Assembly: GCF_029227915.1 (NCBI RefSeq)
Contig: NC_079877.1
Span: forward strand, 5,582,001-5,646,000
Reading direction: 5' to 3'
Origin: Hydractinia symbiolongicarpus
Taxonomy: Eukaryota > Cnidaria > Hydrozoa > Anthoathecata > Hydractiniidae
DNA: 64,000 nt
The notes under the pieces were generated by a model. It did no database searches. It was not told where the DNA came from and saw only the letters and a list, made by a program, of their open reading frames with translations. Position 1 is the stretch's first letter; the number at the start of each line of letters is the position of its first letter. The translations under genes and the position numbers were made by a program. Below are positions 21,809 to 35,164 of the stretch, piece after piece.

Positions 21809-24800
21809 CAGGGTGTAAACGCACTTCCCGAACGATTTTTTAAATTATTTTTTCACCACTAAAACGCACGAGACTTGTAGTTTTCAAGAATGTTTTCATT
21901 TTTGATGAGACGCTGAATAAAAGAAGTTTAATCGCCTGCAAACGAAAACCTGCGATTTCCCGTAAATCCCGGACTCGGCCCGTATAGTCAAAAATATACA
22001 AAGAGAGTACCCAGGGTGTAAACTCACTTCCCGAACGATTTTTAAAATTATTTTTTCACTACTAAAACGCATGAGACTTGTAGTTTTCAAAAATGTTTTC
22101 ATTTTTGATAAGACGCTGAATAAAAGAAGTTTAATCGCCTGCAAACGAAAACCTGCGATTTCCCGTAAATCCCGGACTCGGCCCGTATAGTCAAAAGTAT
22201 ACAAAGAAAGTACCCAGGGAGTAAACTTATTTCCCAAACGATTTTTTAAATTATTATTTTACCACTAAAGCCCATGAGACTTTTAGTTTTTAAAAATGTT
22301 TTCATTTTTGATAAGACGCTTAATAAAAGAAGTTTAATCGCCGGCAAACGAAAACCCGCGATTTCCCGTAAATCCCGGACTCGGCCCGTATAGTCAAAAG
22401 TATACAAGGAAAGTACCCAGTGAGTAAACTCATTTCCCGAACGAATTTTTAAATTATTTTTTCACCACTAAAACGCATGAGACTTGTAGTTTTCAAAAAT
22501 GTTTTCATTTTTGATGAGACGCTTAATGAAAGTGGTTTAATCGCCGGCAAACGAAAACCTGCGATTTTCCGTAAATCCCGGACTCGGCCCGTATAGTCAA
22601 AAGTATACAAAGAGAGTACCCAGGGTGTAAACGCACTTCCCGAACGATTTTTTAAATTATTTTTTCACCACTAAAACGCACGAGACTTGTAGTTTTCAAG
22701 AATGTTTTAATTTTTGATGAGACGCTGAATAAAAGAAGTTTAATCGCCTGCAAACGAAAACCTGCGATTTCCCGTAAATCCCGGACTCGGCCCGTATAGT
22801 CAAAAATATACAAAGAGAGTACCCAGGGTGTAAACTCACTTCCCGAACGATTTTTAAAATTATTTTTTCACCACTAAAACGCATGAGACTTGTAGTTTTC
22901 AAAATTGTTTTCATTTTTGATGAGACGCTGAATAAAAGAAGTTTAATCGCCTGCAAACGAAAACCTGCGATTTCCCGTAAATCCCGGACTCGGCCCGTAT
23001 AGTCAAAAGTATACAAAGAAAGTACCCAGGGAGTAAACTCATTTCCCAAACGAATTTTTAAATTATTATATTACCACTAAACCCATGAGACTTTTAGTTT
23101 TTAAAAATGTTTTCATTTTTGATAAGACGCTGAATAAAAGAAGTTTAATCGCCGGCAAACGAAAACCCGCGATTTCCCGTAAATCCCGGACTCGGCCCGT
23201 ATAGTCAAAAGTATACAAGGAAAGTACCCAGTGAGTAAACTCATTTCCCGAACGAATTTTTAAATTATTTTTTCACCACTAAAACGCATGAGACTTGTAG
23301 TTTTCAAAAATGTTTTCATTTTTGATGAGACGCTTAATGAAAGTGGTTTAATCGCCGGCAAACGAAAACCCGCGATTTCCCGTAAATCCCGGACTCGGCC
23401 CGTATAGTCAAAAGTATACAAGGAAAGTACCCAGTGAGTAAACTCATTTCCCGAACGAATTTTTAAATTATTTTTTCACCACTAAAACGCATGAGACTTG
23501 TAGTTTTCAGAAATGTTTTCATTTTTGATGAGACGCTTAATGAAAGTGGTTTAATCGCCGGCAAACGAAAACCCGCGATTTCCTGTAAATCCCGGGCTTG
23601 GCCCGTATAGTCGAATGTATACAAAGAAAGTACCCTGTGAGTAAACTCATTTCCCTAACGATTTTTTAAATTATTTTTTCACCACTAAAACGCATGAGAC
23701 TTGTAGTTTTTAAAAATGTTTTCATTTTTGATGAGACGCTTAATAAAAGAGGTTTAATCGCTGCAAACGAAGTCCCGCGATTTCCCGTAAATCCCTGGCT
23801 TGGCCGTATAGTCGAATGTATACAAAGAAAGTACCCAGGAAGTAAACTCATTTCCCGAACGATTTTTTAAATTATTTTTTCACCACTAAAACGCATGAGA
23901 CTTGTAGTTTTCAAAAATGTTTTCATTTTTGATGAGACGCTGAATAAAAGAAGTTTAATCGCCGGCAAACGAAAACCTGCGATTTTCTGTAAATCCCGGA
24001 CTCGGCCCGTATAGTCAAAAGTATACAAAGAGAGTACCCAGGGTGTAAACGCACTTCCCGAACGATTTTTTAAATTATTTTTTCACCACTAAAACGCACG
24101 AGACTTGTAGTTTTCAAGAATGTTTTCATTTTTGATGAGACGCTGAATAAAAGAAGTTTAATCGCCTGCAAACGAAAACCTGCGATTTCCCGTAAATCCC
24201 GGACTCGGCCCGTATAGTCAAAAATATACAAAGAGAGTACCCAGGGTGTAAACTCACTTCCCGAACGATTTTTAAAATTATTTTTTCACTACTAAAACGC
24301 ATGAGACTTGTAGTTTTCAAAAATGTTTTCATTTTTGATAAGACGCTGAATAAAAGAAGTTTAATCGCCTGCAAACGAAAACCTGCGATTTCCCGTAAAT
24401 CCCGGACTCGGCCCGTATAGTCAAAAGTATACAAAGAAAGTACCCAGGGAGTAAACTTATTTCCCAAACGATTTTTTAAATTATTATTTTACCACTAAAG
24501 CCCATGAGACTTTTAGTTTTTAAAAATGTTTTCATTTTTGATAAGACGCTGAATAAAAGAAGTTTAATCGCCGGCAAACGAAAACCCGCGATTTCCCGTA
24601 AATCCCGGACTCGGCCCGTATAGTCAAAAGTATACAAGGAAAGTACCCAGTGAGCAAACTCATTTCCCGAACGAATTTTTAAATTGTTTTTTCACCACTA
24701 AAACGCATGAGACTTGTAGTTTTCAAAAATGTTTTCATTTTTGATGAGACGCTTAATGAAAGTGGTTTAATCGCCGGCAAACGAAAACCTGCGATTTTCC

Positions 24801-25460
24801 GTAAATCCCGGACTCGGCCCGTATAGTCAAAAGTATACAAAGAGAGTACCCAGGGTGTAAACGCACTTCCCGAACGATTTTTTAAATTATTTTTTCACCA
24901 CTAAAACGCACGAGACTTGTAGTTTTCAAGAATGTTTTAATTTTTGATGAGACGCTGAATAAAAGAAGTTTAATCGCCTGCAAACGAAAACCTGCGATTT
25001 CCCGTAAATCCCGCACTCGGCCCGTATAGTCAAAAATATACAAAGAGAGTACCCAGGGTGTAAACTCACTTCCCGAACGATTTTTAAAATTATTTTTTCA
25101 CCACTAAAACGCATGAGACTTGTAGTTTTCAAAATTGTTTTCATTTTTGATGAGACGCTGAATAAAAGAAGTTTAATCGCCTGCAAACGAAAACCTGCGA
25201 TTTCCCGTAAATCCCGGACTCGGCCCGCATAGTCAAAAGTATACAAAGAAAGTACCCAGGGAGTAAACTCATTTCCCAAACGATTTTTTAAATTATTATA
25301 TTACCACTAAACCCATGAGACTTTTAGTTTTTAAAAATGTTTTCATTTTTGATAAGACGCTGAATAAAAGAAGTTTAATCGCCGGCAAACGAAAACCCGC
25401 GATTTCCCGTAAATCCCGGACTCGGCCCGTATAGTCAAAAGTATACAAGGAAAGTACCCA
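21470..25460 (+). repeat. Internal 11-mer (2230-bp spacing) repeat within the 37-mer
   Basis: About 21,470-23,230 and about 23,700-25,460 are near copies at an offset of 2230 bp. The class E/A/G/H/B order is the same in both, with matching starts at 21,436/23,666, 21,896/24,126 and 22,696/24,926. The whole arrangement recurs in the second large unit at about 28.56-32.55 kb, so the 11-mer duplication came before the 37-mer duplication. Confidence 0.85.
22259..22461 (+). repeat. Reference monomer, class H (203 bp)
   Basis: Class H begins with a TTTTACCAC form of the start word and has GAGACTTTTAGTTTTTAAAAATG and TTTTTGATAAGACG. It follows monomers ending TTTCCCAAACG. Copies lie near 22.3, 23.1, 24.5, 25.3, 29.4, 30.2, 31.6, 32.4, 33.6, 37.5, 42.2 and 53.5 kb; older-looking relatives with ACTTTTAATTTTTAAA lie at 6.1, 12.3 and 14.8 kb. 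Confidence 0.75.
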
Positions 25461-25805
25461 GGGTGTAAACTCATTTCCCGAACGATTTTTTAAATTATTA
25501 TTTCACCACTAAAGCCCATGAGACTTGTAGTATTTAAAAATATTTTCATTTTTGATGAGACGCTGAATAAAAGAAGTTTAATCGCCGGCAAACGAAAACC
25601 CGCGACTTCCCGTAAATCCCGGACTCGACCCGTATAGTCAAAAGTATACAAAGAAAGTACCCAGGGAGTAAACTCATTTCCCGAACGATTTTTTAAATTA
25701 TTTTTTCACCACTAAAACGCATGAGACTTGTAGTTTTCAGAAATGTTTTCATTTTTGATGAGACGCTTAATGAAAGTGGTTTAATCGCCGGCAAACGAAA
25801 ACCCG

Positions 25806-28800
25806 CGATTTCCCGTAAATTCCGGACTCGGCCCGTATAGTCAAAAGTATACAAAGAAAGTACCCGGGGTGTAAACTCATTTCCCGAACGATTTTTTAAA
25901 TTATTATTTCACCACTAAAGCCCATGAGACTTGTAGTTTTTAAAAATGTTTTCATTTTTGATGAGTCGCTTAATAAAAGAGGTTTAATCGCTGCAAACGA
26001 AAACCCGCGATTTCCCGTAAATCCCGGGCTTGGCCCGTATAGTCGAATGTATACAAAGAAAGTACCCTGTGAGTAAACTCATTTCCCTAACGATTTTTTA
26101 AATTATTTTTTCACCACTAAAACGCATGAGACTTGTAGTTTTCAAAAATGTTTTCATTTTTGATGAGACGCCGAATAAAAGAAGTTTAATCGCCGGCAAA
26201 CGAACACCTGCGATTTCCCGTAAATTCCGGACTCGGCCCGTATAGTCAAAAGTATACAAAGAAAGAACTCAGGAAGTAAACTCATTTCCCGAACGATTTT
26301 TTAAATTATTATTTCACCACTAAAGCCGATGAGACTTGTAGTTTTTAAAAATGTTTTCATTTTTGATGAGTCGCTTAATAAAAGAGGTTTAATCGCTGCA
26401 AACGAAAACCCGCGACTTCCCGTAAATCCCGGGCTTGGCCCGTATAGTCGAACGTATACAAAGAAAGTACCCTGTGAGTAAACTCATTTCCCTAACGATT
26501 TTTTAAATTATTTTTTCACCACTAAAACGCATGAGACTTTTAGTTTTCAAAAATGTTTTCATTTTTGATGAGACGCTGAATAAAAGAAGTTTAATCGCCG
26601 GCAAACGAACACCTGCGATTTCCCGTAAATTCCGGACTCGGCCGGTATAGTCAAAAGTATACAAAGAAAGTACCCGGGGTGTAAACTCATTTCCCGAACG
26701 ATTTTTTAAATTATTATTTCACCACTAAAGCCCATGAGACTTGTAGTTTTTAAAAATGTTTTCATTTTTGATGAGACGCTTAATAAAAGAGGTTTAATCG
26801 CTGCAAACGAAGTCCCGCGATTTCCCGTAAATCCCTGGCTTGGCCGTATAGTCGAATGTATACAAAGAAAGTACCCAGGAAGTAAACTCATTTCCCGAAC
26901 GATTTTTTAAATTATTTTTTCACCACTAAAACGCATGAGACTTGTAGTTTTCAGAAATGTTTTCATTTTTGATGAGACGCTGAATAAAAGAAGTTTAATC
27001 GCCGACAAACGAAAACCTGCGATTTTCCGTAAATCCCGGACTCGGCCGGTATAGTCAAAAGTATACAAAGAGAGTACCCAGGGTGTAAACTCATTTCCCG
27101 AACGATTTTTTAAATTATTTTTTCACCACTAAAACGCACGAGACTTGTAGTTTTCAAAAATGTTTTCATTTTTGATGAGACGCTGAATAAAAGAAGTTTA
27201 ATCGCCGGCAAACGAAAACCTGCGATTTTCCGTAAATCCCGGACTCGGCCCGTATAGTCAAAAGTATACAAAGAGAGTACCCAGGGTGTAAACGCACTTC
27301 CCGAACGATTTTTTAAATTATTTTTTCACCACTAAAACGCACGAGACTTGTAGTTTTCAAGAATGTTTTCATTTTTGATGAGACACTGAATAAAAGAAGT
27401 TTAATCGCCTGCAAACGAAAACCTGCGATTTCCCGTAAATCCCGGACTCGGCCCGTATAGTCAAAAATATACAAAGAGAGTACCCAGGGTGTAAACTCAC
27501 TTCCCGAACGATTTTTAAAATTATTTTTTCACCACTAAAACGCATGAGACTTGTAGTTTTCAAAAATGTTTTCATTTTTGATGAGACGCTGAATAAAAGA
27601 AGTTTAATCGCCGGCAAACGAAAACCTGCGATTTCCCGTAAATTCCGGACTCGGCCCGTATAGTCAAAAGTATACAAAGAAAGTACCCGGGGTGTAAACT
27701 CATTTCCCGAACGATTTTTTAAATTATTATTTCACCACTAAAGCCCATGAGACTTGTAGTTTTTAAAAATGTTTTCATTTTTGATGAGTCGCTTAATAAA
27801 AGAGGTTTAATCGCTGCAAACGAAAACCCGCGATTTCCCGTAAATCCCGGGCTTGGCCCGTATAGTCGAATGTATACAAAGAAAGTACCCTGTGAGTAAA
27901 CTCATTTCCCTAACGATTTTTTAAATTATTTTTTCACCACTAAAACGCATGAGACTTGTAGTTTTCAAAAATGTTTTCATTTTTGATGAGACGCCGAATA
28001 AAAGAAGTTTAATCGCCGGCAAACGAACACCTGCGATTTCCCGTAAATTCCGGACTCGGCCCGTATAGTCAAAAGTATACAAAGAAAGTACCCGGGGTGT
28101 AAACTCATTTCCCGAACGATTTTTTAAATTATTATTTCACCACTAAAGCCCATGAGACTTGTAGTTTTTAAAAATGTTTTCATTTTTGATGAGTCGCTTA
28201 ATAAAAGAGGTTTAATCGCTGCAAACGAAAACCCGCGACTTCCCGTAAATCCCGGGCTTGGCCCGTATAGTCGAATGTATACAAAGAAAGTACCCTGTGA
28301 GTAAACTCATTTCCCTAACGATTTTTTAAATTATTTTTTCACCACTAAAACGCATGAGACATGTAGTTTTCAAAAATGTTTTCATTTTTGATGAGACGCT
28401 GAATAAAAGAAGTTTAATCGCCGGCAAACGAACACCTGCGATTTCCCGTAAATTCCGGACTCGGCCCGTATAGTCAAAAGTATACAAAGAAAGTACCCGG
28501 GGTGTAAACTCATTTCCCGAACGATTTTTTAAATTATTATTTCACCACTAAAGCCCATGAGACTTGTAGTTTTTAAAAATGTTTTCATTTTTGATGAGAC
28601 GCTTAATAAAAGAGGTTTAATCGCTGCAAACGAAGTCCCGCGATTTCCCGTAAATCCCTGGCTTGGCCGTATAGTCGAATGTATACAAAGAAAGTACCCA
28701 GGAAGTAAACTCATTTCCCGAACGATTTTTTAAATTATTTTTTCACCACTAAAACGCATGAGACTTGTAGTTTTCAAAAATGTTTTCATTTTTGATGAGA

Positions 28801-31800
28801 CGCTGAATAAAAGAAGTTTAATCGCCGGCAAACGAAAACCTGCGATTTTCTGTAAATCCCGGACTCGGCCCGTATAGTCAAAAGTATACAAAGAGAGTAC
28901 CCAGGGTGTAAACGCACTTCCCGAACGATTTTTTAAATTATTTTTTCACCACTAAAACGCACGAGACTTGTAGTTTTCAAGAATGTTTTCATTTTTGATG
29001 AGACGCTGAATAAAAGAAGTTTAATCGCCTGCAAACGAAAACCTGCGATTTCCCGTAAATCCCGGACTCGGCCCGTATAGTCAAAAATATACAAAGAGAG
29101 TACCCAGGGTGTAAACTCACTTCCCGAACGATTTTTAAAATTATTTTTTCACTACTAAAACGCATGAGACTTGTAGTTTTCAAAAATGTTTTCATTTTTG
29201 ATAAGACGCTGAATAAAAGAAGTTTAATCGCCTGCAAACGAAAACCTGCGATTTCCCGTAAATCCCGGACTCGGCCCGTATAGTCAAAAGTATACAAAGA
29301 AAGTACCCAGGGAGTAAACTTATTTCCCAAACGATTTTTTAAATTATTATTTTACCACTAAAGCCCATGAGACTTTTAGTTTTTAAAAATGTTTTCATTT
29401 TTGATAAGACGCTTAATAAAAGAAGTTTAATCGCCGGCAAACGAAAACCCGCGATTTCCCGTAAATCCCGGACTCGGCCCGTATAGTCAAAAGTATACAA
29501 GGAAAGTACCCAGTGAGTAAACTCATTTCCCGAACGAATTTTTAAATTATTTTTTCACCACTAAAACGCATGAGACTTGTAGTTTTCAAAAATGTTTTCA
29601 TTTTTGATGAGACGCTTAATGAAAGTGGTTTAATCGCCGGCAAACGAAAACCTGCGATTTTCCGTAAATCCCGGACTCGGCCCGTATAGTCAAAAGTATA
29701 CAAAGAGAGTACCCAGGGTGTAAACGCACTTCCCGAACGATTTTTTAAATTATTTTTTCACCACTAAAACGCACGAGACTTGTAGTTTTCAAGAATGTTT
29801 TAATTTTTGATGAGACGCTGAATAAAAGAAGTTTAATCGCCTGCAAACGAAAACCTGCGATTTCCCGTAAATCCCGGACTCGGCCCGTATAGTCAAAAAT
29901 ATACAAAGAGAGTACCCAGGGTGTAAACTCACTTCCCGAACGATTTTTAAAATTATTTTTTCACCACTAAAACGCATGAGACTTGTAGTTTTCAAAATTG
30001 TTTTCATTTTTGATGAGACGCTGAATAAAAGAAGTTTAATCGCCTGCAAACGAAAACCTGCGATTTCCCGTAAATCCCGGACTCGGCCCGTATAGTCAAA
30101 AGTATACAAAGAAAGTACCCAGGGAGTAAACTCATTTCCCAAACGAATTTTTAAATTATTATATTACCACTAAACCCATGAGACTTTTAGTTTTTAAAAA
30201 TGTTTTCATTTTTGATAAGACGCTGAATAAAAGAAGTTTAATCGCCGGCAAACGAAAACCCGCGATTTCCCGTAAATCCCGGACTCGGCCCGTATAGTCA
30301 AAAGTATACAAGGAAAGTACCCAGTGAGTAAACTCATTTCCCGAACGAATTTTTAAATTATTTTTTCACCACTAAAACGCATGAGACTTGTAGTTTTCAA
30401 AAATGTTTTCATTTTTGATGAGACGCTTAATGAAAGTGGTTTAATCGCCGGCAAACGAAAACCCGCGATTTCCCGTAAATCCCGGACTCGGCCCGTATAG
30501 TCAAAAGTATACAAGGAAAGTACCCAGTGAGTAAACTCATTTCCCGAACGAATTTTTAAATTATTTTTTCACCACTAAAACGCATGAGACTTGTAGTTTT
30601 CAGAAATGTTTTCATTTTTGATGAGACGCTTAATGAAAGTGGTTTAATCGCCGGCAAACGAAAACCCGCGATTTCCTGTAAATCCCGGGCTTGGCCCGTA
30701 TAGTCGAATGTATACAAAGAAAGTACCCTGTGAGTAAACTCATTTCCCTAACGATTTTTTAAATTATTTTTTCACCACTAAAACGCATGAGACTTGTAGT
30801 TTTTAAAAATGTTTTCATTTTTGATGAGACGCTTAATAAAAGAGGTTTAATCGCTGCAAACGAAGTCCCGCGATTTCCCGTAAATCCCTGGCTTGGCCGT
30901 ATAGTCGAATGTATACAAAGAAAGTACCCAGGAAGTAAACTCATTTCCCGAACGATTTTTTAAATTATTTTTTCACCACTAAAACGCATGAGACTTGTAG
31001 TTTTCAAAAATGTTTTCATTTTTGATGAGACGCTGAATAAAAGAAGTTTAATCGCCGGCAAACGAAAACCTGCGATTTTCTGTAAATCCCGGACTCGGCC
31101 CGTATAGTCAAAAGTATACAAAGAGAGTACCCAGGGTGTAAACGCACTTCCCGAACGATTTTTTAAATTATTTTTTCACCACTAAAACGCACGAGACTTG
31201 TAGTTTTCAAGAATGTTTTCATTTTTGATGAGACGCTGAATAAAAGAAGTTTAATCGCCTGCAAACGAAAACCTGCGATTTCCCGTAAATCCCGGACTCG
31301 GCCCGTATATTCAAAAATATACAAAGAGAGTACCCAGGGTGTAAACTCACTTCCCGAACGATTTTTAAAATTATTTTTTCACTACTAAAACGCATGAGAC
31401 TTGTAGTTTTCAAAAATGTTTTCATTTTTGATAAGACGCTGAATAAAAGAAGTTTAATCGCCTGCAAACGAAAACCTGCGATTTCCCGTAAATCCCGGAC
31501 TCGGCCCGTATAGTCAAAAGTATACAAAGAAAGTACCCAGGGAGTAAACTTATTTCCCAAACGATTTTTTAAATTATTATTTTACCACTAAAGCCCATGA
31601 GACTTTTAGTTTTTAAAAATGTTTTCATTTTTGATAAGACGCTGAATAAAAGAAGTTTAATCGCCGGCAAACGAAAACCCGCGATTTCCCGTAAATCCCG
31701 GACTCGGCCCGTATAGTCAAAAGTATACAAGGAAAGTACCCAGTGAGCAAACTCATTTCCCGAACGAATTTTTAAATTGTTTTTTCACCACTAAAACGCA

Positions 31801-32900
31801 TGAGACTTGTAGTTTTCAAAAATGTTTTCATTTTTGATGAGACGCTTAATGAAAGTGGTTTAATCGCCGGCAAACGAAAACCTGCGATTTTCCGTAAATC
31901 CCGGACTCGGCCCGTATAGTCAAAAGTATACAAAGAGAGTACCCAGGGTGTAAACGCACTTCCCGAACGATTTTTTAAATTATTTTTTCACCACTAAAAC
32001 GCACGAGACTTGTAGTTTTCAAGAATGTTTTAATTTTTGATGAGACGCTGAATAAAAGAAGTTTAATCGCCTGCAAACGAAAACCTGCGATTTCCCGTAA
32101 ATCCCGCACTCGGCCCGTATAGTCAAAAATATACAAAGAGAGTACCCAGGGTGTAAACTCACTTCCCGAACGATTTTTAAAATTATTTTTTCACCACTAA
32201 AACGCATGAGACTTGTAGTTTTCAAAATTGTTTTCATTTTTGATGAGACGCTGAATAAAAGAAGTTTAATCGCCTGCAAACGAAAACCTGCGATTTCCCG
32301 TAAATCCCGGACTCGGCCCGTATAGTCAAAAGTATACAAAGAAAGTACCCAGGGAGTAAACTCATTTCCCAAACGATTTTTTAAATTATTATATTACCAC
32401 TAAACCCATGAGACTTTTAGTTTTTAAAAATGTTTTCATTTTTGATAAGACGCTGAATAAAAGAAGTTTAATCGCCGGCAAACGAAAACCCGCGATTTCC
32501 CGTAAATCCCGGACTCGGCCCGTATAGTCAAAAGTATACAAGGAAAGTACCCAGGGTGTAAACTCATTTCCCGAACGATTTTTTAAATTATTATTTCACC
32601 ACTAAAGCCCATGAGACTTGTAGTATTTAAAAATATTTTCATTTTTGATGAGACGCTGAATAAAAGAAGTTTAATCGCCGGCAAACGAAAACCCGCGACT
32701 TCCCGTAAATCCCGGACTCGACCCGTATAGTCAAAAGTATACAAAGAAAGTACCCAGGGAGTAAACTCATTTCCCGAACGATTTTTTAAATTATTTTTTC
32801 ACCACTAAAACGCATGAGACTTGTAGTTTTCAGAAATGTTTTCATTTTTGATGAGACGCTTAATGAAAGTGGTTTAATCGCCGGCAAACGAAAACCCGCG
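25806..32900 (+). repeat. 35-mer higher-order unit (~7.09 kb), copy 2
   Basis: This copy lacks one 405-bp dimer of copy 1 but otherwise matches it almost base for base. Differences noted by eye are ACTTTTAG near 26,536 (copy 1 ACTTGTAG), TATATTC near 31,308 (copy 1 TATAGTC) and CCCGTATAG near 32,318 (copy 1 CCCGCATAG). The right edge is where CCGTAAATCCCGG near 32,913 replaces the CCGTAAATTCCGG that begins copy 2. Confidence 0.88.
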
Positions 32901-35164
32901 ATTTCCCGTAAATCCCGGACTCGGCCCGTATAGTCAAAAGTATACAAGGAAAGTACCCAGTGAGTAAACTCATTTCCCGAACGAATTTTTAAATTATTTT
33001 TTCACCACTAAAACGCATGAGACTTGTAGTTTTCAGAAATGTTTTCATTATTGATGAGACGCTTAATGAAAGTGGTTTAATCGCCGGCAAACGAAAACCT
33101 GCAATTTTCCGTAAATCCCGGACTCGGCCCGTATAGTCAAAAGTATACAAAGAGAGTACCCAGGGTGTAAACGCACTTCCCGAACGATTTTTTAAATTAT
33201 TTTTTCACCACTAAAACGCACGAGACTTGTAGTTTTCAAGAATGTTTTCATTTTTGATGAGACGCTGAATAAAAGAAGTTTAATCGCCTGCAAACGAAAA
33301 CCTGCGATTTCCCGTAAATCCCGGCTCGGCCCGTATAGTCAAAAATATACAAAGAGAGTACCCAGGGTGTAAACTCACTTCCCGAACGATTTTTAAAATT
33401 ATTTTTTCACCACTAAAACGCATGAGACTTGTAGTTTTCAAAAATGTTTTCATTTTTGATGAGACGCTGAATAAAAGAAGTTTAATCGCCTGCAAACGAA
33501 AACCTGCGATTTCCCGTAAATCCCGGACTCGGCCCGTATAGTCAAAAGTATACAAAGAAAGTACCCAGGGAGTAAACTCATTTCCCAAACGATTTTTTAA
33601 ATTATTATTTTACCACTAAACCCATGAGACTTTTAGTTTTTAAAAATGTTTTCATTTTTGATAAGACGCTGAATAAAAGAAGTTTAATCGCCGGCAAACG
33701 AAAACCCGCGATTTCCCGTAAATCCCGGACTCGGCCCGTATAGTCAAAAGTATACAAGGAAAGTACCCAGTGAGTAAACTCATTTCCCGAACGAATTTTT
33801 AAATTATTTTTTCACCACTAAAACGCATGAGACTTGTAGTTTTCAAAAATGTTTTCATTTTTGATGAGACGCTTAATGAAAGTGGTTTAATCGCCGGCAA
33901 ACGAAAACCCGCGATTTCCCGTAAATCCCGGACTCGGCCCGTATAGTCAAAAGTATACAAGGAAAGTACCCAGTGAGTAAACTCATTTCCCGAACGAATT
34001 TTTAAATTATTTTTTCACCACTAAAACGCATGAGACTTGTAGTTTTCAGAAATGTTTTCATTTTTGATGAGACGCTTAATGAAAGTGGTTTAATCGCCGG
34101 CAAACGAAAACCCGCGATTTCCCGTAAATCCCGGGCTTGGCCCGTATAGTCGAATGTATACAAAGAAAGTACCCTGTGAGTAAACTCATTTCCAAAACGA
34201 TTTTTTAAATTATCTTTTCACCACTAAAACGCTTGAGACTTGTAGTTTTCAAAAATGTTTTCATTTTTGATGAGACGCTAAATAAAAGAAGTTTAATCGC
34301 CGGCAAACGAAAACCCGCCATTTCCCGTAAACCCCGGACTCGGCCCGCATAGTCAAAAGTATAAAAAGAAAGTACCCAGGGTGTAAACTCATTTCCCGAA
34401 CGATTTTTTAAATTATTATTTCACCACTAAAGCCCATGAGACTTGTAGTATTTAAAAATATTTTCATTTTTGATGAGACGCTGAATAAAAGAAGTTTAAT
34501 CGCCGGCAAACGAAAACCCGCGACTTCCCGTAAATCCCGGACTCGACCCGTATAGTCAAAAGTATACAAAGAAAGTACCCAGGAAGTAAACTCATTTCCC
34601 GAACGATTTTTTAAATTATTTTTTCACCACTAAAACGCATGAGACTTGTAGTTTTCAGAAATGTTTTCATTTTTGATGAGACGCTTAATGAAAGTGGTTT
34701 AATCGCCGGCAAACGAAAACCCGCGATTTCCCGTAAATCCCGGACTCGGCCCGTATAGTCAAAAGTATACAAGGAAAGTACCCAGTGAGTAAACTCATTT
34801 CCCGAACGAATTTTTAAATTATTTTTTCACCACTAAAACGCATGAGACTTGTAGTTTTCAGAAATGTTTTCATTTTTGATGAGACGCTTAATGAAAGTGG
34901 TTTAATCGCCGGCAAACGAAAACCCGCGATTTCCTGTAAATCCCGGGCTTGGCCCGTATAGTCGAATGTATACAAAGAAAGTACCCTGTGAGTAAACTCA
35001 TTTCCAAAACGATTTTTTAAATTATCTTTTCACCACTAAAACGCTTGAGACTTGTAGTTTTCAAAAATGTTTTCATTTTTGATGAGACGCTAAATAAAAG
35101 AAGTTTAATCGCCGGCAAACGAAAACCCGCCATTTCCCGTAAATCCCGGACTCGGCCAGCATAG
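32901..35164 (+). repeat. Linker of B, C, D, G and H monomers
   Basis: About 11 monomers lie between the 35-mer and the 23-mer units. The H monomer near 33.6 kb repeats the one near 32.4 kb six monomers (about 1216 bp) earlier. A 1-nt deletion (CCCGGCTCGG near 33,322) and CATTATTGATG near 33,047 are private changes. No gene-like sequence is present. Confidence 0.75.

Larger units (their letters stand above)
18308..25805 (+). repeat. 37-mer higher-order unit (~7498 bp), copy 1
   Basis: This block is followed directly by a second version at 25,806. Offsets between matching marks are 7498 bp up to about 20.6 kb (GAAAGAACTCAGG at 18,763 and 26,261; class E at 19,208 and 26,706; class G at 19,871 and 27,369). 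From about 21.0 kb they are 7093 bp (21,436 and 28,529; 22,696 and 29,789; 24,926 and 32,019). The 405-bp change is one extra dimer in copy 1. Rare marks shared by both include GAGACATGTAG (21,26x and 28,35x), GTGAGCAAACTC (24,651 and 31,744), AAATTGTTTTTT and CCGCACTCGG. Confidence 0.88.
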
